DNA of 64,000 nucleotides from Wenyingzhuangia marina (GTDB lineage Bacteria; Bacteroidota; Bacteroidia; Flavobacteriales; Flavobacteriaceae): NCBI RefSeq assembly GCF_900130035.1, contig NZ_FQXQ01000001.1, positions 186,001 to 250,000 of the forward strand, read 5' to 3'. Shown piece by piece: positions 54,071 to 63,730 of this stretch (position 1 is its first letter; each line of letters starts with the position of its first letter). The notes under the pieces were generated by a model. It saw only the letters and a program-made list of their open reading frames with translations, ran no database searches and was not told where the DNA came from. The position numbers and the translations under genes were made by a program.

Positions 54071-56845
54071 TTAGAATGAATAGTATAAACCTGTAAAAAA
54101 GGTTCTGCCATTTCCTACAAAATATCTACTTCCAAACAACGGTAATTCTCGGTTATATTCATTCAGTTGTTCGCTATAATTAGCAGCTCTACTATTTGAA
54201 AAACCACCTGTTCTATAATCAATATCTAGTATATTTTGAACATTCCAATAGACACTTAAATAACCCGTATTTAACCTCCATGATTTCCCTCCAGATAAAT
54301 TGATAAGCGTGAAATTATTTAACTGTTCTTGTTGTCTGAACAGATCCAACAAATCTTCATTTACATTAGCTATCGGACTTCCATTAATCTCATTGGTAAA
54401 ATTACTGATATATCGAATGGGAGCAATGTCTACATAATTGTTTCTAAAATGATTGACACTAACTCTTATTCTCCAATAATTAGGATCATTGTAAGCCAAC
54501 ATGATGGAAAATGCTTGTTGTGGACCCACAGATAGTTTTTTTCCTTGAATATTTGCAGTACCTAAATCTTTAGCTCCTTTTACAAAACCTAAATTTTGTG
54601 CACTTGCATCATCTTCGGTGTACAACAACAAATTAGGATTATTATCATAGGTATAATCTCCCACCCCAACAACTCCAGTTAGTTTGATGCTAGAGTTTAT
54701 ATCATAAGAAGTTCCCAACTCCAATCCCACATATTTTTTTTGAATATTATTTAACACTTCCTGAACAAACAAACTGTTTTCATCTAACAAATCATCCCTA
54801 TTGGGATCATCATCTCCATCGGTTCCAAAACCTTCGGCAAAATAAAAACCTGTTTCAGTTACATTACGCTGCAAATTGTAATATCCTGTTAGTTTTATCT
54901 TAGCGTTTAATCCTCTATGAATATAACTCAACGCATTGCTAAATAAATTCTCAGTCTTTAAATTACTCAAAGTAGTATTACTCACCCGTGCATTCGGAAA
55001 TACTTGTCTTACACTTGGTGATTTTTGTATATAAGCTGTTTTAAAATCGATTAAATTTCTCCCTGAAATTTTTAACAATACATTTGCTTTTGCTTGATGT
55101 GCGAATAAATCTATTTTTTTGCTTTTACCTTCTGCATCTGCATAATTTTCATAGTTATACAAACCTTCTCTTTGATGTTTGGTGTATGAAGTTCCTAAAG
55201 CTGTGGATCCCTCAATTCTTTTCCCTTTCCAACTTGTTTGTGCAAATCCACTTATACTTGAACTGTAAATGTTATAATTATATTTAAACCTCTCCCCTTC
55301 TTTCACTACTCTATTAGGATTGTTTAAATCACTTTGTGCTAAAGTAAAACTTGCCACATCTAAATATCCTGATCCTCCTAATAAATCTAAAACCTCTGCA
55401 AAATTCTCAGACTTAATATTTCTGTAATCTATACTTACATTAAAGTCCCAGTTTTCTTTAATCTTTTGTGTGATGTTGGAATTAAACTGAATTCTACGCT
55501 CTTCTCTTTTATCATCATATAATACATAAGCTGCATTTTGATTGATGGCTTTCATTTCCGCATTGGCTTGATATAAAAAATCCCAATTTAACTGACCATC
55601 CTCAATAAATGCTTGCTCATATCTATATACATTTTCATAGTCAACTGTATTTTTTGACAACCAATAACTCGGTAGTTTTTGATAATAAGCGGCATCGGGA
55701 TTTGTACCTCCGTTATAATCTATTCTAGAATATCCAATACTACCGTTTTGTAATAACAATGAATTTTCCCAACGTGTTTTATTTTCATTTTCATAAGTAT
55801 GGGTAAACAATAGCAAAGGCTCTTCTACAGTTCGCACTCTTGCATTTCTTTTATTTCCATTCTGAAAGCCCCAATTTCCATTGTAACTATTTCCTTTTAA
55901 ACGAAACACCTCATCTGTATAAGCACCTGCAACTCCTCTCCTATTAGGAGTATATAAAAAACTTGTTGTTAAACTATTATGAGTATTGAGAAACTTTTCT
56001 ACACTTAACATTAAAGAATTGGCATCGTAAAGTGTTCCTGATCGATACCCTTCATTTCCCCAACGTCTGCTGGTAGAAACCATATAATGCCATTGATTTG
56101 GCAAACTCCCCACATGACTTATAGAAGCTTTATTTTGATAAGATCTATCAGAACGTGCATAAGCAACTCTTGTTCCTGTTCTGTATTTTGAAGGTCTTGT
56201 TGTGAGTGATGTAACCCCCAAAGCTCTCCCAAATGTTTTTTCTGAAGCTCCCAAAGGTTCTGTTACTTCTTGACTTCTATAAATACCATCAACACCTCCC
56301 CAATTATTCCATGCAGGTCTATCATCATACAATCTATTCTGCTGTACTCCATTTAACAAAAAAGCTCTTTGATCGGATCCTAATCCTCTAGCACTATAAA
56401 ATACTCCCTGAAACTCAAATCCGACTGTGTTTAAATAAATATCATCTGAAGCCGAAAATATTCCAGTAATATTAGTAACCTCTCCACTTTCATCCTCTAA
56501 CTGGTCATCTGTTAAATTCAACAAACTAAATTCATCATGCACTTCATCTAAGGGTTTCAAAAAAACAAGCTTTGAATCTAGCTCCTCAACAGATGTCCAT
56601 AAATTTTGATATCCTTCCGCAGTGAAGATTACTTGTTTTACCTCTTTAGAGATTTTTAAACTATAACTCCCTTGAGAATCTTTGAACAAATATTTTTGAT
56701 TGGTATTGGGAATTTCAATCTTAAAAACGGTTAAAGGTTCATTTGTTATAAAATCTTTAACCACTCCTTTAATTTGTTTTTCTTGTTGAGCATACATCAT
56801 AGCAGAGCATAAACAGCAACAATAAAAGTTGTGAATTGATCGCAT
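54071..56845 (-). CDS. TonB-dependent outer membrane receptor with carboxypeptidase-like N domain
   Basis: A 924-residue active transporter. An export signal (MRSIHNFYCCCLCSAMMYAQ) is followed by a carboxypeptidase-regulatory-like domain (IKGVVKDFITNEPLTVFKIEIP, 24-95). A plug has FYSARGLGSDQRAFLLNGVQQN, and the large barrel ends GRTFFTGLYYSF. It is followed by the DUF5689/lamin-tail lipoprotein and is divergent from a secreted EEP-family nuclease. The substrate is unknown; nucleic-acid-derived or other phosphate esters are a hypothesis from context. It is not a standard SusC, having no SusD partner. Confidence 0.92.
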   Translation of the reverse strand: MRSIHNFYCCCLCSAMMYAQQEKQIKGVVKDFITNEPLTVFKIEIPNTNQKYLFKDSQGSYSLKISKEVKQVIFTAEGYQNLWTSVEELDSKLVFLKPLDEVHDEFSLLNLTDDQLEDESGEVTNITGIFSASDDIYLNTVGFEFQGVFYSARGLGSDQRAFLLNGVQQNRLYDDRPAWNNWGGVDGIYRSQEVTEPLGASEKTFGRALGVTSLTTRPSKYRTGTRVAYARSDRSYQNKASISHVGSLPNQWHYMVSTSRRWGNEGYRSGTLYDANSLMLSVEKFLNTHNSLTTSFLYTPNRRGVAGAYTDEVFRLKGNSYNGNWGFQNGNKRNARVRTVEEPLLLFTHTYENENKTRWENSLLLQNGSIGYSRIDYNGGTNPDAAYYQKLPSYWLSKNTVDYENVYRYEQAFIEDGQLNWDFLYQANAEMKAINQNAAYVLYDDKREERRIQFNSNITQKIKENWDFNVSIDYRNIKSENFAEVLDLLGGSGYLDVASFTLAQSDLNNPNRVVKEGERFKYNYNIYSSSISGFAQTSWKGKRIEGSTALGTSYTKHQREGLYNYENYADAEGKSKKIDLFAHQAKANVLLKISGRNLIDFKTAYIQKSPSVRQVFPNARVSNTTLSNLKTENLFSNALSYIHRGLNAKIKLTGYYNLQRNVTETGFYFAEGFGTDGDDDPNRDDLLDENSLFVQEVLNNIQKKYVGLELGTSYDINSSIKLTGVVGVGDYTYDNNPNLLLYTEDDASAQNLGFVKGAKDLGTANIQGKKLSVGPQQAFSIMLAYNDPNYWRIRVSVNHFRNNYVDIAPIRYISNFTNEINGSPIANVNEDLLDLFRQQEQLNNFTLINLSGGKSWRLNTGYLSVYWNVQNILDIDYRTGGFSNSRAANYSEQLNEYNRELPLFGSRYFVGNGRTFFTGLYYSF

Positions 56846-56898
56846 TTTTTTCTTTTTCTTTTGTTTCTAATTTAAGTTATTTTTACCTTAAAAAAAAC

Positions 56899-57954
56899 AT
56901 GCTACTGAAAATCAATCAAATAACACTCATTATTTTATTACTCTCTTGTAATATTTTAAACGCTCAGAAATCCTACATTGTTCAAACCGTTGCTTTTTAC
57001 AACCTGGAAAACCTATTTGATACCATTAACAATCCTGAAAAAATGGATGAGTTGAGCCCTATGATGGAAATAAAATCTAATCGTAAAGAAATTTACCTAG
57101 ACAAACTTTCAAAACTTGCTCATGTGCTTTGCGACATTGGTAAAGAACAAAATAAACTACCTCCTACCATTATTGGCATTGCAGAAGTTGAAAACAAAAA
57201 AGTTTTAGAAGATTTAATTGCCACCTCACCTTTAAGTGATTACCCATATGGGATTATTCATTATGATTCTCCCGACCAAAGAGGGATTGATACCGCTTTA
57301 CTTTACAACAAAGATATTTTTAAACCTATTTACAGTGAGGCCATTCCGGCCAACCTTTATAACGACAACGTTAAAATTCACACTCGAGATATTCTTTTAG
57401 TATCAGGATTTTTAATGAATGAAAAAATTCACGTGCTTGTAAATCACTGGCCTTCGAGACGAGGAGGAGTCAAAAAAAGCAGTATTTTACGAGAACGTGT
57501 CGCTCAAAAAAATTTAGATATTATTGCAAAAATCAGAAAAGAAGAGCCTAACGCTAAAATTATTGGTATGGGAGATTTTAACGACAATCCCAACGATAAA
57601 AGCTTTAAAAAAGTGTTAAACACCAAAGCATCAAAAAACAAATTAAAACCAGAAGATTTATACAATCCGTTTGAGAAAATGTTTAAAGAAGGGTTTAACA
57701 CCTTGACTTATAAAAGCGATTTATTTTTGTTTGATCAGATATTTTTTAGTGATAATTTCATCACTTTAAACAAAGATTATCAACAATTTAAATTCTACAA
57801 AGCAGGCATCTTTAACCCTAGTTATATGACATTACAAAAAGGACAGTACAAAGGAAGTCCAAAAAGAAGTTTTTCAGGAAGTATTTATTTAGGTGGATAT
57901 AGCGATCATTATCCTGTTTATTGCTATCTTTTAAAAGAAAACAAATCAAATTAA
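56899..57954 (+). CDS. Secreted endonuclease/exonuclease/phosphatase family protein
   Basis: About 351 residues from the ATG at 56899, with signal peptide MLLKINQITLIILLLSCNILNAQ and an EEP (DNase I-like) domain. The metal site is VAFYNLENLFDT, followed by IIGIAEVENKKVLEDL (catalytic Glu), VLVNHWPSRRGG, IGMGDFNDNPND and GGYSDHYPVYC (catalytic Asp-His). It probably cleaves nucleic acids or other phosphodiesters outside the cytoplasm. Divergent from the TonB receptor and lipoprotein genes; see findings for the split-nuclease idea. Confidence 0.9.
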   Translation: MLLKINQITLIILLLSCNILNAQKSYIVQTVAFYNLENLFDTINNPEKMDELSPMMEIKSNRKEIYLDKLSKLAHVLCDIGKEQNKLPPTIIGIAEVENKKVLEDLIATSPLSDYPYGIIHYDSPDQRGIDTALLYNKDIFKPIYSEAIPANLYNDNVKIHTRDILLVSGFLMNEKIHVLVNHWPSRRGGVKKSSILRERVAQKNLDIIAKIRKEEPNAKIIGMGDFNDNPNDKSFKKVLNTKASKNKLKPEDLYNPFEKMFKEGFNTLTYKSDLFLFDQIFFSDNFITLNKDYQQFKFYKAGIFNPSYMTLQKGQYKGSPKRSFSGSIYLGGYSDHYPVYCYLLKENKSN

Positions 57955-57978
57955 CATTTAACTTTTAAGAATAGAAAG

Positions 57979-57986
57979 TATATTTG
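57979..57986 (+). promoter_or_regulatory. -7 element of tsaB
   Basis: TATATTTG, a perfect TAnnTTTG, 17 bases before the tsaB ATG at 58004. Confidence 0.55.
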
Positions 57987-58003
57987 TTTCCTAAATTAGT
58001 AAT

Positions 58004-58675
58004 ATGGCATTGATCCTTAATATAGAAACCTCTACCAAAAACTGCTCAGTTGGTTTGGCTAAAGATGGTATATCTATTTATTTAAAAGAAGAAAACAAAG
58101 GTGATTATTCACATGCAGAAAAACTACATATTTTTATTGAAGAAGTATTAAAATCTCAAAACCTAAAGGCAAAAGATTTAGATGCAATTGCAGTAGGTAA
58201 AGGTCCAGGATCTTATACCGGATTAAGAATTGGTGTTTCTACTGCCAAAGGTTTGGCTTATGCTATTAACAAACCTTTAATAGCTATTGATACTTTAAAA
58301 GCTTTGGCTAAAACAATTCAAATTGAAAAAGGTATAATTGTTCCTATGATAGATGCAAGAAGATTAGAAGTTTACAGTGCTATTTTTAACCACAACTACG
58401 AATATACTAGAAGCCCGCAAGCAGAAATTATTGATGAGAGCTCTTATCAATCTTTATTGGTAGCGCATCCTGTTTATTTTTTAGGAGATGGTGCTTCTAA
58501 GTGTAAAGACATTATTAAACATAAAAATGCTATTTTTATTGAAGACAAATTTCCATCAGCAAATGAAATGGCTTTTTTAGCCGAAGAGAAATACCAAAAC
58601 AAAAAATTTGAGGACACCGCCTATTTTGAACCTTTTTATTTAAAAGATTTTATGGTAACACCTCAAAAAAAATAA
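58004..58675 (+). CDS. tsaB: tRNA threonylcarbamoyladenosine biosynthesis protein TsaB
   Basis: A 223-residue ASKHA-fold partner of TsaD in making t6A37 of tRNA. Seen are MALILNIETSTKNCSVGLA, HAEKLHIFIEEVL, the signature IAVGKGPGSYTGLRIGVSTAKGLA (about 62-85) and VPMIDARRLEVYSA. It has its own promoter and reads the same way as the phosphate genes. Confidence 0.95.
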   Translation: MALILNIETSTKNCSVGLAKDGISIYLKEENKGDYSHAEKLHIFIEEVLKSQNLKAKDLDAIAVGKGPGSYTGLRIGVSTAKGLAYAINKPLIAIDTLKALAKTIQIEKGIIVPMIDARRLEVYSAIFNHNYEYTRSPQAEIIDESSYQSLLVAHPVYFLGDGASKCKDIIKHKNAIFIEDKFPSANEMAFLAEEKYQNKKFEDTAYFEPFYLKDFMVTPQKK

Positions 58676-58716
58676 ATTTTTAAATCTTTGATTCACCTTC
58701 TAAGTAGGGTGATTTC

Positions 58717-58738
58717 ATAACATTTAATTAACATTCAA
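58717..58738 (+). promoter_or_regulatory. Pho-box-like tandem 11-bp repeats before the PiT gene
   Basis: ATAACATTTAA (58717-58727) and TTAACATTCAA (58728-58738). The second repeat starts exactly 28 bp before the -7 element TAATTTTG (58756-58763). The arrangement matches that before the phosphate porin. PhoB/PhoP binding is inferred. Confidence 0.6.
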
Positions 58739-58755
58739 ACTTGCTTTTTTTTTAG

Positions 58756-58763
58756 TAATTTTG
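58756..58763 (+). promoter_or_regulatory. -7 element of the PiT gene
   Basis: TAATTTTG, 30 bases before the ATG at 58786, with Pho-box-like repeats in place of a clear -33 element. Confidence 0.6.
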
Positions 58764-58785
58764 AGCCCTAATTTAAATTTTCCCC

Positions 58786-61035
58786 ATGGAAGACGTGTAT
58801 TTTTTAATGATCATTGCACTGGCTGTATTAGCCACAATTGATTTGGTTGTGGGTGTTAGTAATGATGCCGTAAACTTTTTAAATTCAGCAATTGGTTCTA
58901 AAGCTATTACCCCAAAAAAAATAATGATTATTGCTAGTATAGGAGTTCTTATGGGAGCTGTTACCTCTAGCGGTATGATGGAAGTGGCTAGAAAAGGAAT
59001 TTTTGTTCCTGGTCAATTTTATTTTGATGAAATCATGTACATTTTTATGGCTGTAATGATTACAGACATTCTATTACTTGACATCTTTAATACCTTGGGA
59101 ATGCCTACTTCTACTACAGTCTCTATTGTATTTGAGTTGTTAGGAGCTGCAGTTGCGATGGCTTTAATTAAAATATCTGGAGATGACTCAAAAAACATCG
59201 CTGATATTTGGCAATACATCAATCATGAAAAAGCCTTGCTTATTATTTTTGGAATTTTGCTCTCTGTGGCTATTTCTTTTACTGTTGGAGCTTTGGTTCA
59301 GTTCTTATCTAGAATTGTATACTCTTTTAATTTAAACGATAAAAAACCATATATCAACGCTATCTTTGGAGGTTTGGCAATTACTGCCATTACTTACTTT
59401 ATTTTTGTAAAAGGAATGAAAGGAACTCCATTTTACTCAAATGCAAAACACTTGATTGAAGGACAAACTTTTAACATTCTTGTTGTAGGGTTTTTAATTT
59501 GGACTGTAATTTCTCAATTATTAATAAGCCTATTTAAAATTGACATCTTAAAAGTTATTATTGGGATTGGAACCTTTTCTTTAGCTATGGCTTTCTCTGG
59601 AAATGACTTGGTAAACTTTGTTGGTGTACCAATTGCCGCTTGGAACTCATTCCAAGCATGGTCTGTTTCTGGTGTAGCAGCAAATGAATTCTCTATGGGA
59701 ATTTTAGCTGAAAAAGTACCTTCTAATCCATATTTATTAATGTTGGCTGGTGCAGTAATGGTAGTTACTTTATGGTTTTCTAAAAAAGCTAAAACCGTTA
59801 TTGAAACAGGAGTTAACTTGTCTAGACAAGGTGATGGTCATGAAAAATTTGAACCAAACCCAGCCTCTAGAGGAATTGTTAGATTGGGAATGTTAATTAA
59901 CTCTGGATTAAATTTCTTTATTCCTCAAAAAACCAGAAAATATATAGACTCAAGATTTGAAAGACCTTCTATCGTAATTTCAAAGAATAAAAGTTATGAA
60001 GTTCCAGCTTTTGATATGGTAAGAGCTTCTATTAACTTAGTTGTTGCGGGTATTTTAATTTCTGTGGGTACTTCTTTAAAACTACCACTATCTACTACAT
60101 ATGTTACTTTTATGGTAGCTATGGGTACTTCTTTGGCAGATAGAGCTTGGGGTAGAGAAAGTGCAGTTTACAGAATAGCAGGAGTTTTAAGTGTTATTGG
60201 AGGATGGTTTTTAACAGCTTTGGTTGCCTTTACTTTTTCCGCAATTGTAGCATTCTTAATTTACTTGGGAGGACCTTTAATGGTTGCTATTTTACTTTTA
60301 ACCGTTTTGTTCTTAATTGGTAGAAACTACTTAAAACATTCTCAAAAAGAAAAAGAAAAAGAAGCTAAAAAAGCCATCAAAAAAGAGACTATTGATACAA
60401 TTAATGGAGTAATTAACGAAAGTTCTGATCACATTATTCAAGTATTGGGTAGAGTACAAAAACTATACTCTAATGTAGTAAATAACTTAGCCGATCAAAA
60501 TTTAGACAAGCTGAAGAAAAATGACAAACACGTTAACAAGTTAAATCAAGAAATTGATGAGTTACGTAACGATGTTTTCTATTTTATTAAATCATTAGAA
60601 AAAAGTTCTGTAGAAGCTAGTAAGTTTTATATTTCTGTATTAGGATATTTAGAAGACATTTCTCAATCTATTAGTTATATCTCTAAAATTAGTTATAAGC
60701 ACGTAAACAACAATCACAAACCTTTAAACAAAGAACAAGTAAGTGATTTAAAAGCTATCATGAAAGGATTGGATGCTGTTTTAACAGATATTTCAGTTGT
60801 TCTAAAAGAACAAAACTTTAAAGAGCTTTCTACTATTTTAGAAAAGAAACAAGCTTTATTAGAAAATGTTTCTGACTCTTTAGGAAAACAGATTGATAGA
60901 ATTAGAACAGTAGAAACAAGTCCAAAAAACACCACTTTACACTTTGGTATTATTATGGAATCTAAAGATTTAATTATGGCATTGATTAATTTATCTGAAT
61001 TAATTAATGAAATACAATCTAACGTGAAAAGATAA
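58786..61035 (+). CDS. Inorganic phosphate transporter (PiT family) with PhoU-like tail
   Basis: A 749-residue inner-membrane phosphate permease. It has about 10 membrane segments and the two PiT signatures, GVSNDAVNFLNSAIGS (about 23-38) and SGNDLVNFVGVPIAAW (about 270-285), plus GTSLKLPLSTTYVTFMVAMG. From about 530 onward a cytosolic helical tail resembles PhoU (QEIDELRNDVFYFIKSLEKS), suggesting built-in regulation. This fused form is usual in Bacteroidota. Pho-box-like repeats upstream suggest induction by phosphate limitation. Confidence 0.93.
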   Translation: MEDVYFLMIIALAVLATIDLVVGVSNDAVNFLNSAIGSKAITPKKIMIIASIGVLMGAVTSSGMMEVARKGIFVPGQFYFDEIMYIFMAVMITDILLLDIFNTLGMPTSTTVSIVFELLGAAVAMALIKISGDDSKNIADIWQYINHEKALLIIFGILLSVAISFTVGALVQFLSRIVYSFNLNDKKPYINAIFGGLAITAITYFIFVKGMKGTPFYSNAKHLIEGQTFNILVVGFLIWTVISQLLISLFKIDILKVIIGIGTFSLAMAFSGNDLVNFVGVPIAAWNSFQAWSVSGVAANEFSMGILAEKVPSNPYLLMLAGAVMVVTLWFSKKAKTVIETGVNLSRQGDGHEKFEPNPASRGIVRLGMLINSGLNFFIPQKTRKYIDSRFERPSIVISKNKSYEVPAFDMVRASINLVVAGILISVGTSLKLPLSTTYVTFMVAMGTSLADRAWGRESAVYRIAGVLSVIGGWFLTALVAFTFSAIVAFLIYLGGPLMVAILLLTVLFLIGRNYLKHSQKEKEKEAKKAIKKETIDTINGVINESSDHIIQVLGRVQKLYSNVVNNLADQNLDKLKKNDKHVNKLNQEIDELRNDVFYFIKSLEKSSVEASKFYISVLGYLEDISQSISYISKISYKHVNNNHKPLNKEQVSDLKAIMKGLDAVLTDISVVLKEQNFKELSTILEKKQALLENVSDSLGKQIDRIRTVETSPKNTTLHFGIIMESKDLIMALINLSELINEIQSNVKR

Positions 61036-61055
61036 TTAATCACATTTTCATTTAT

Positions 61056-61094
61056 AAAAAAAGCCGTCTTCACTTTGTGAAGACGGCTTTTTTT
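61056..61094 (+). terminator. Terminator after the PiT gene
   Basis: AAAAAGCCGTCTTCAC and GTGAAGACGGCTTTTTT around a TTT loop, a strong stem with T run. Confidence 0.9.
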
Positions 61095-61168
61095 ATGACC
61101 TATTTGCATCAATCATACTACAGGAATAGATATCAATCAATATCTAAGATAAAACAGACACAAATACA

Positions 61169-61201
61169 CTAACATTAAATTAACATAAAATTAACGTACA
61201 T
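61169..61201 (+). promoter_or_regulatory. Three Pho-box-like tandem 11-bp repeats before the porin
   Basis: CTAACATTAAA (61169-61179), TTAACATAAAA (61180-61190) and TTAACGTACAT (61191-61201). The first starts exactly 28 bp before the -7 element TACATTTG (61197-61204), the same register as at the PiT gene. Confidence 0.65.
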
Positions 61202-61204
61202 TTG
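61197..61204 (+). promoter_or_regulatory. -7 element of the porin gene
   Basis: TACATTTG fits TAnnTTTG, 23 bases before the ATG at 61227, and overlaps the third 11-bp repeat. Confidence 0.6.
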
Positions 61205-61226
61205 CAGCTTTAATTATTTTAACAAA

Positions 61227-62444
61227 ATGAACAAAGCTAAATTAAGACTTGTATTACTTATTCTAACTTTATCAATTACAAATCTAAATGCCCAAAAATT
61301 AAAACTTGACTCCTTTGGAAAAGGAATTTTTAATTCAGTTGCTAAAGACAGTACTTGGAGCATGAAATTTGGGTTAAGAATGCAATACCTAACCACAATT
61401 GGTTTAGATGCTGACGAAAATAGCCATTTTGACTTTGATCCTAATAATTTAAAAACAGATACTAAGGTTAGAAGATATCGTTTAAAATTTGATGGATTTG
61501 TACTTTCCCCTAAACTTAAGTACAAAATTGAGTTAGGCATGTCTAACAATGACACAGGCTCTGCAAACGAATACACCAAATTAGGACCTAAGTTAATTTT
61601 AGATGCGGTTTTAAAATGGAACTTTTACAAAAACTTAGAATTGTGGGCTGGTCAAACCAAATTACCTGGAAACCGTGAACGTGTTATTTCATCGGCAAAC
61701 ATGCAATTGGTAGACCGATCTTTATTAAACAAAGAATTTACTTTGGACAGAGATATGGGATTCCAATTAAGAAACCATCATACCATTGGTAAACAATTTT
61801 TAATTAGAGAAGTATTTGCCATTACTCAAGGAGAAGGACGAAACATTACTACAGGAAATGTAGGCGGACAACAATACACTTCTAGAGTTGAAGTCTTACC
61901 CTTTGGAGCATTTACAAGTAAAGGAGATTATTCTGGAGGAGACTTAAAAAGGGAACCTACACAAAAACTATCTATTGGTGCTACCTATAACCACAACGAT
62001 AGAGCGTCAAGACAAAGGGGTAGTCAAGGAAGCATTATAGAAATTATTATAGATAATGACAAACCCGAAGATGATGTATTTGCTACAACAGATGTAAACA
62101 CAAGCTTTGTAGACTTTATGTACAAATACAAAGGCTATTCAGCCATGGGAGAATTTGCTTACAGAAATGCAGATGATACTAAATTAGGAAGCAAACCTGT
62201 TAAAGTAGGAAAAGGATATAATTTAGCCACAGGTTATTTATTTAAGAACAACTATGAAATTGCTGCGAGATACACTCAAATAGACTATAAAGGAGTAGCA
62301 AACACTACTGAGCAATACACCGTTGGAGTTTCTAAATACATTGTTGGACATGCTTTAAAAATACAAACAGATTTAAGTTACACCACAGTTGATTATGCTT
62401 CTAAAGGACTACAATACAGAATTCAATTTGAAGTTCATTTTTAA
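61227..62444 (+). CDS. Phosphate-selective porin (O/P family)
   Basis: A 405-residue outer membrane barrel with signal peptide (about 1-22, ending LNAQ). Porin O/P features are SMKFGLRMQYLTTIGLD, RRYRLKFDGFVLSPKLKYKIELGMSN, LWAGQTKLPGNRERVISSANMQLVDRSLLN and a final barrel strand ending FEVHF. It admits phosphate or polyphosphate across the outer membrane. It lies just after the PiT transporter and shares its type of upstream repeats, so the two likely form one phosphate-uptake route. Confidence 0.92.
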   Translation: MNKAKLRLVLLILTLSITNLNAQKLKLDSFGKGIFNSVAKDSTWSMKFGLRMQYLTTIGLDADENSHFDFDPNNLKTDTKVRRYRLKFDGFVLSPKLKYKIELGMSNNDTGSANEYTKLGPKLILDAVLKWNFYKNLELWAGQTKLPGNRERVISSANMQLVDRSLLNKEFTLDRDMGFQLRNHHTIGKQFLIREVFAITQGEGRNITTGNVGGQQYTSRVEVLPFGAFTSKGDYSGGDLKREPTQKLSIGATYNHNDRASRQRGSQGSIIEIIIDNDKPEDDVFATTDVNTSFVDFMYKYKGYSAMGEFAYRNADDTKLGSKPVKVGKGYNLATGYLFKNNYEIAARYTQIDYKGVANTTEQYTVGVSKYIVGHALKIQTDLSYTTVDYASKGLQYRIQFEVHF

Positions 62445-62460
62445 TAAACCAAAACATCAT

Positions 62461-62494
62461 AAAAAAACCGCTTTTAAACAAAAGCGGTTTTTTT
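62461..62494. terminator. Bidirectional terminator between the porin and aminotransferase genes
   Basis: AAAAAAACCGCTTTT-aaac-AAAAGCGGTTTTTTT, a perfect 15-bp stem between convergent genes. Confidence 0.9.
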
Positions 62495-62516
62495 ATTTGA
62501 TATTAAATGTAATCTA

Positions 62517-63704
62517 TTATGACAATACAGCTTTAATTCTTGCTACCGCTTCTCTTAATTGATCTTCAGATGCTGCATAAGAAATACGAATACAAGTAGG
62601 GGCTCCAAAATCTTCACCAGATACTGTTGCAACATTTCCTTCCTCTAACAACAACATTGAAAAATCTGCTGCTGAGTTGATTGCATGTCCTTTAATTGTT
62701 TTTCCTATAAAAGCAGATACATCAGGGAAAATATAAAAAGCTCCTTTAGGAACATTTAATTTAAATCCTTCAATTTCTCCTAACAACTCTAACATCATGT
62801 CTCTTCTTTTTTCAAACTCAACAACCATGTATTGAATTTTAGAAACAGGTTCTGTTAAAGCGGTAATCGCTGCTCTTTGAGCGATACAGTTAGTTCCAGA
62901 AGTAATTTGTCCTTGCATTTTAGTACAAGCCTTTGCAATCCACTCAGGAGCTCCAATATATCCAATTCTCCATCCTGTCATTGCAAAAGCTTTTGCCAAT
63001 CCGTTTACAGTAATAGTTCTATCGTACATAGATGGAATACAAGCAATACTAAAGTTTGGAGTACCATAGTTAATGTGCTCATAAATTTCATCCGAAACAA
63101 TGTAAATATCTGGATATTTCTCTAATACTGCAGCCAATGCTCTATAATCTTCCTCTGTGTAAACTGTTCCACTTGGATTGTTTGGAGAGTTAAAGAATAT
63201 CAATTTGGTTTTAGGAGAAATTGCTTCTTCTAATTGTGCTGGTGTAATTTTAAAATCATTTTCAATGGTAGATGGAATTTCTTTAAAAGTTGCCCCACCT
63301 AAAATTCCCAATGCAGAATACGATACCCAATATGGTGCAGGTAATAAAACCTCATCTCCTGGATTTAACAAAACCTGAGTAATGTTAGCCAAAGATTGTT
63401 TTGCTCCAGTAGATACAACAATTTGACTTGGTTTGTAGTCTAAATTATTATCTCTTTTAAATTTTAAAGAAATTGCTTCTTTTAAATCAGCATAACCATC
63501 AACTGGACTATAAGAATTATAGTTATCGTTAATCGCTTGGATTGCTGCATCTTTAATATAATCTGGCGTATTAAAATCTGGCTCTCCTAAGCTTAAGCTA
63601 ATGATGTCTTTTCCAGCTGATTTTAATTCTCTTGCCTTTGCAGCCATTGCTAATGTAGCAGATGCTGGTAAACTCGTAATTCTGTCTGATAAAACTTGTT
63701 TCAT
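62517..63704 (-). CDS. Pyridoxal-phosphate aminotransferase (aspartate/aromatic type)
   Basis: A class I/II fold-type I aminotransferase of 395 residues, most like AspC-type enzymes. Visible are LSLGEPDFNTPDYI near 37-50, TGAKQSLANI near 99-108, FFNSPNNPSGTVYTEED near 169-185, the PLP Asp/Tyr region VSDEIYEHI near 203-211, the Schiff-base lysine in NGLAKAFAMTGWRIGY near 233-248, and the carboxylate Arg in CIRISYAAS near 371. It probably makes aspartate from oxaloacetate, though substrate choice is not fixed by sequence. Confidence 0.93.
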   Translation of the reverse strand: MKQVLSDRITSLPASATLAMAAKARELKSAGKDIISLSLGEPDFNTPDYIKDAAIQAINDNYNSYSPVDGYADLKEAISLKFKRDNNLDYKPSQIVVSTGAKQSLANITQVLLNPGDEVLLPAPYWVSYSALGILGGATFKEIPSTIENDFKITPAQLEEAISPKTKLIFFNSPNNPSGTVYTEEDYRALAAVLEKYPDIYIVSDEIYEHINYGTPNFSIACIPSMYDRTITVNGLAKAFAMTGWRIGYIGAPEWIAKACTKMQGQITSGTNCIAQRAAITALTEPVSKIQYMVVEFEKRRDMMLELLGEIEGFKLNVPKGAFYIFPDVSAFIGKTIKGHAINSAADFSMLLLEEGNVATVSGEDFGAPTCIRISYAASEDQLREAVARIKAVLS

Positions 63705-63730
63705 TGTAAAATTTACTTATTATATATTCT

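Noticed and set aside
57950-57986. Pho-box-like TTAACATTTAA before tsaB
   Set aside because: Only one unit, it overlaps the stop of the nuclease gene, and it lies 29 rather than 28 bases from the -7 element. A tRNA-modification gene is not an expected target.
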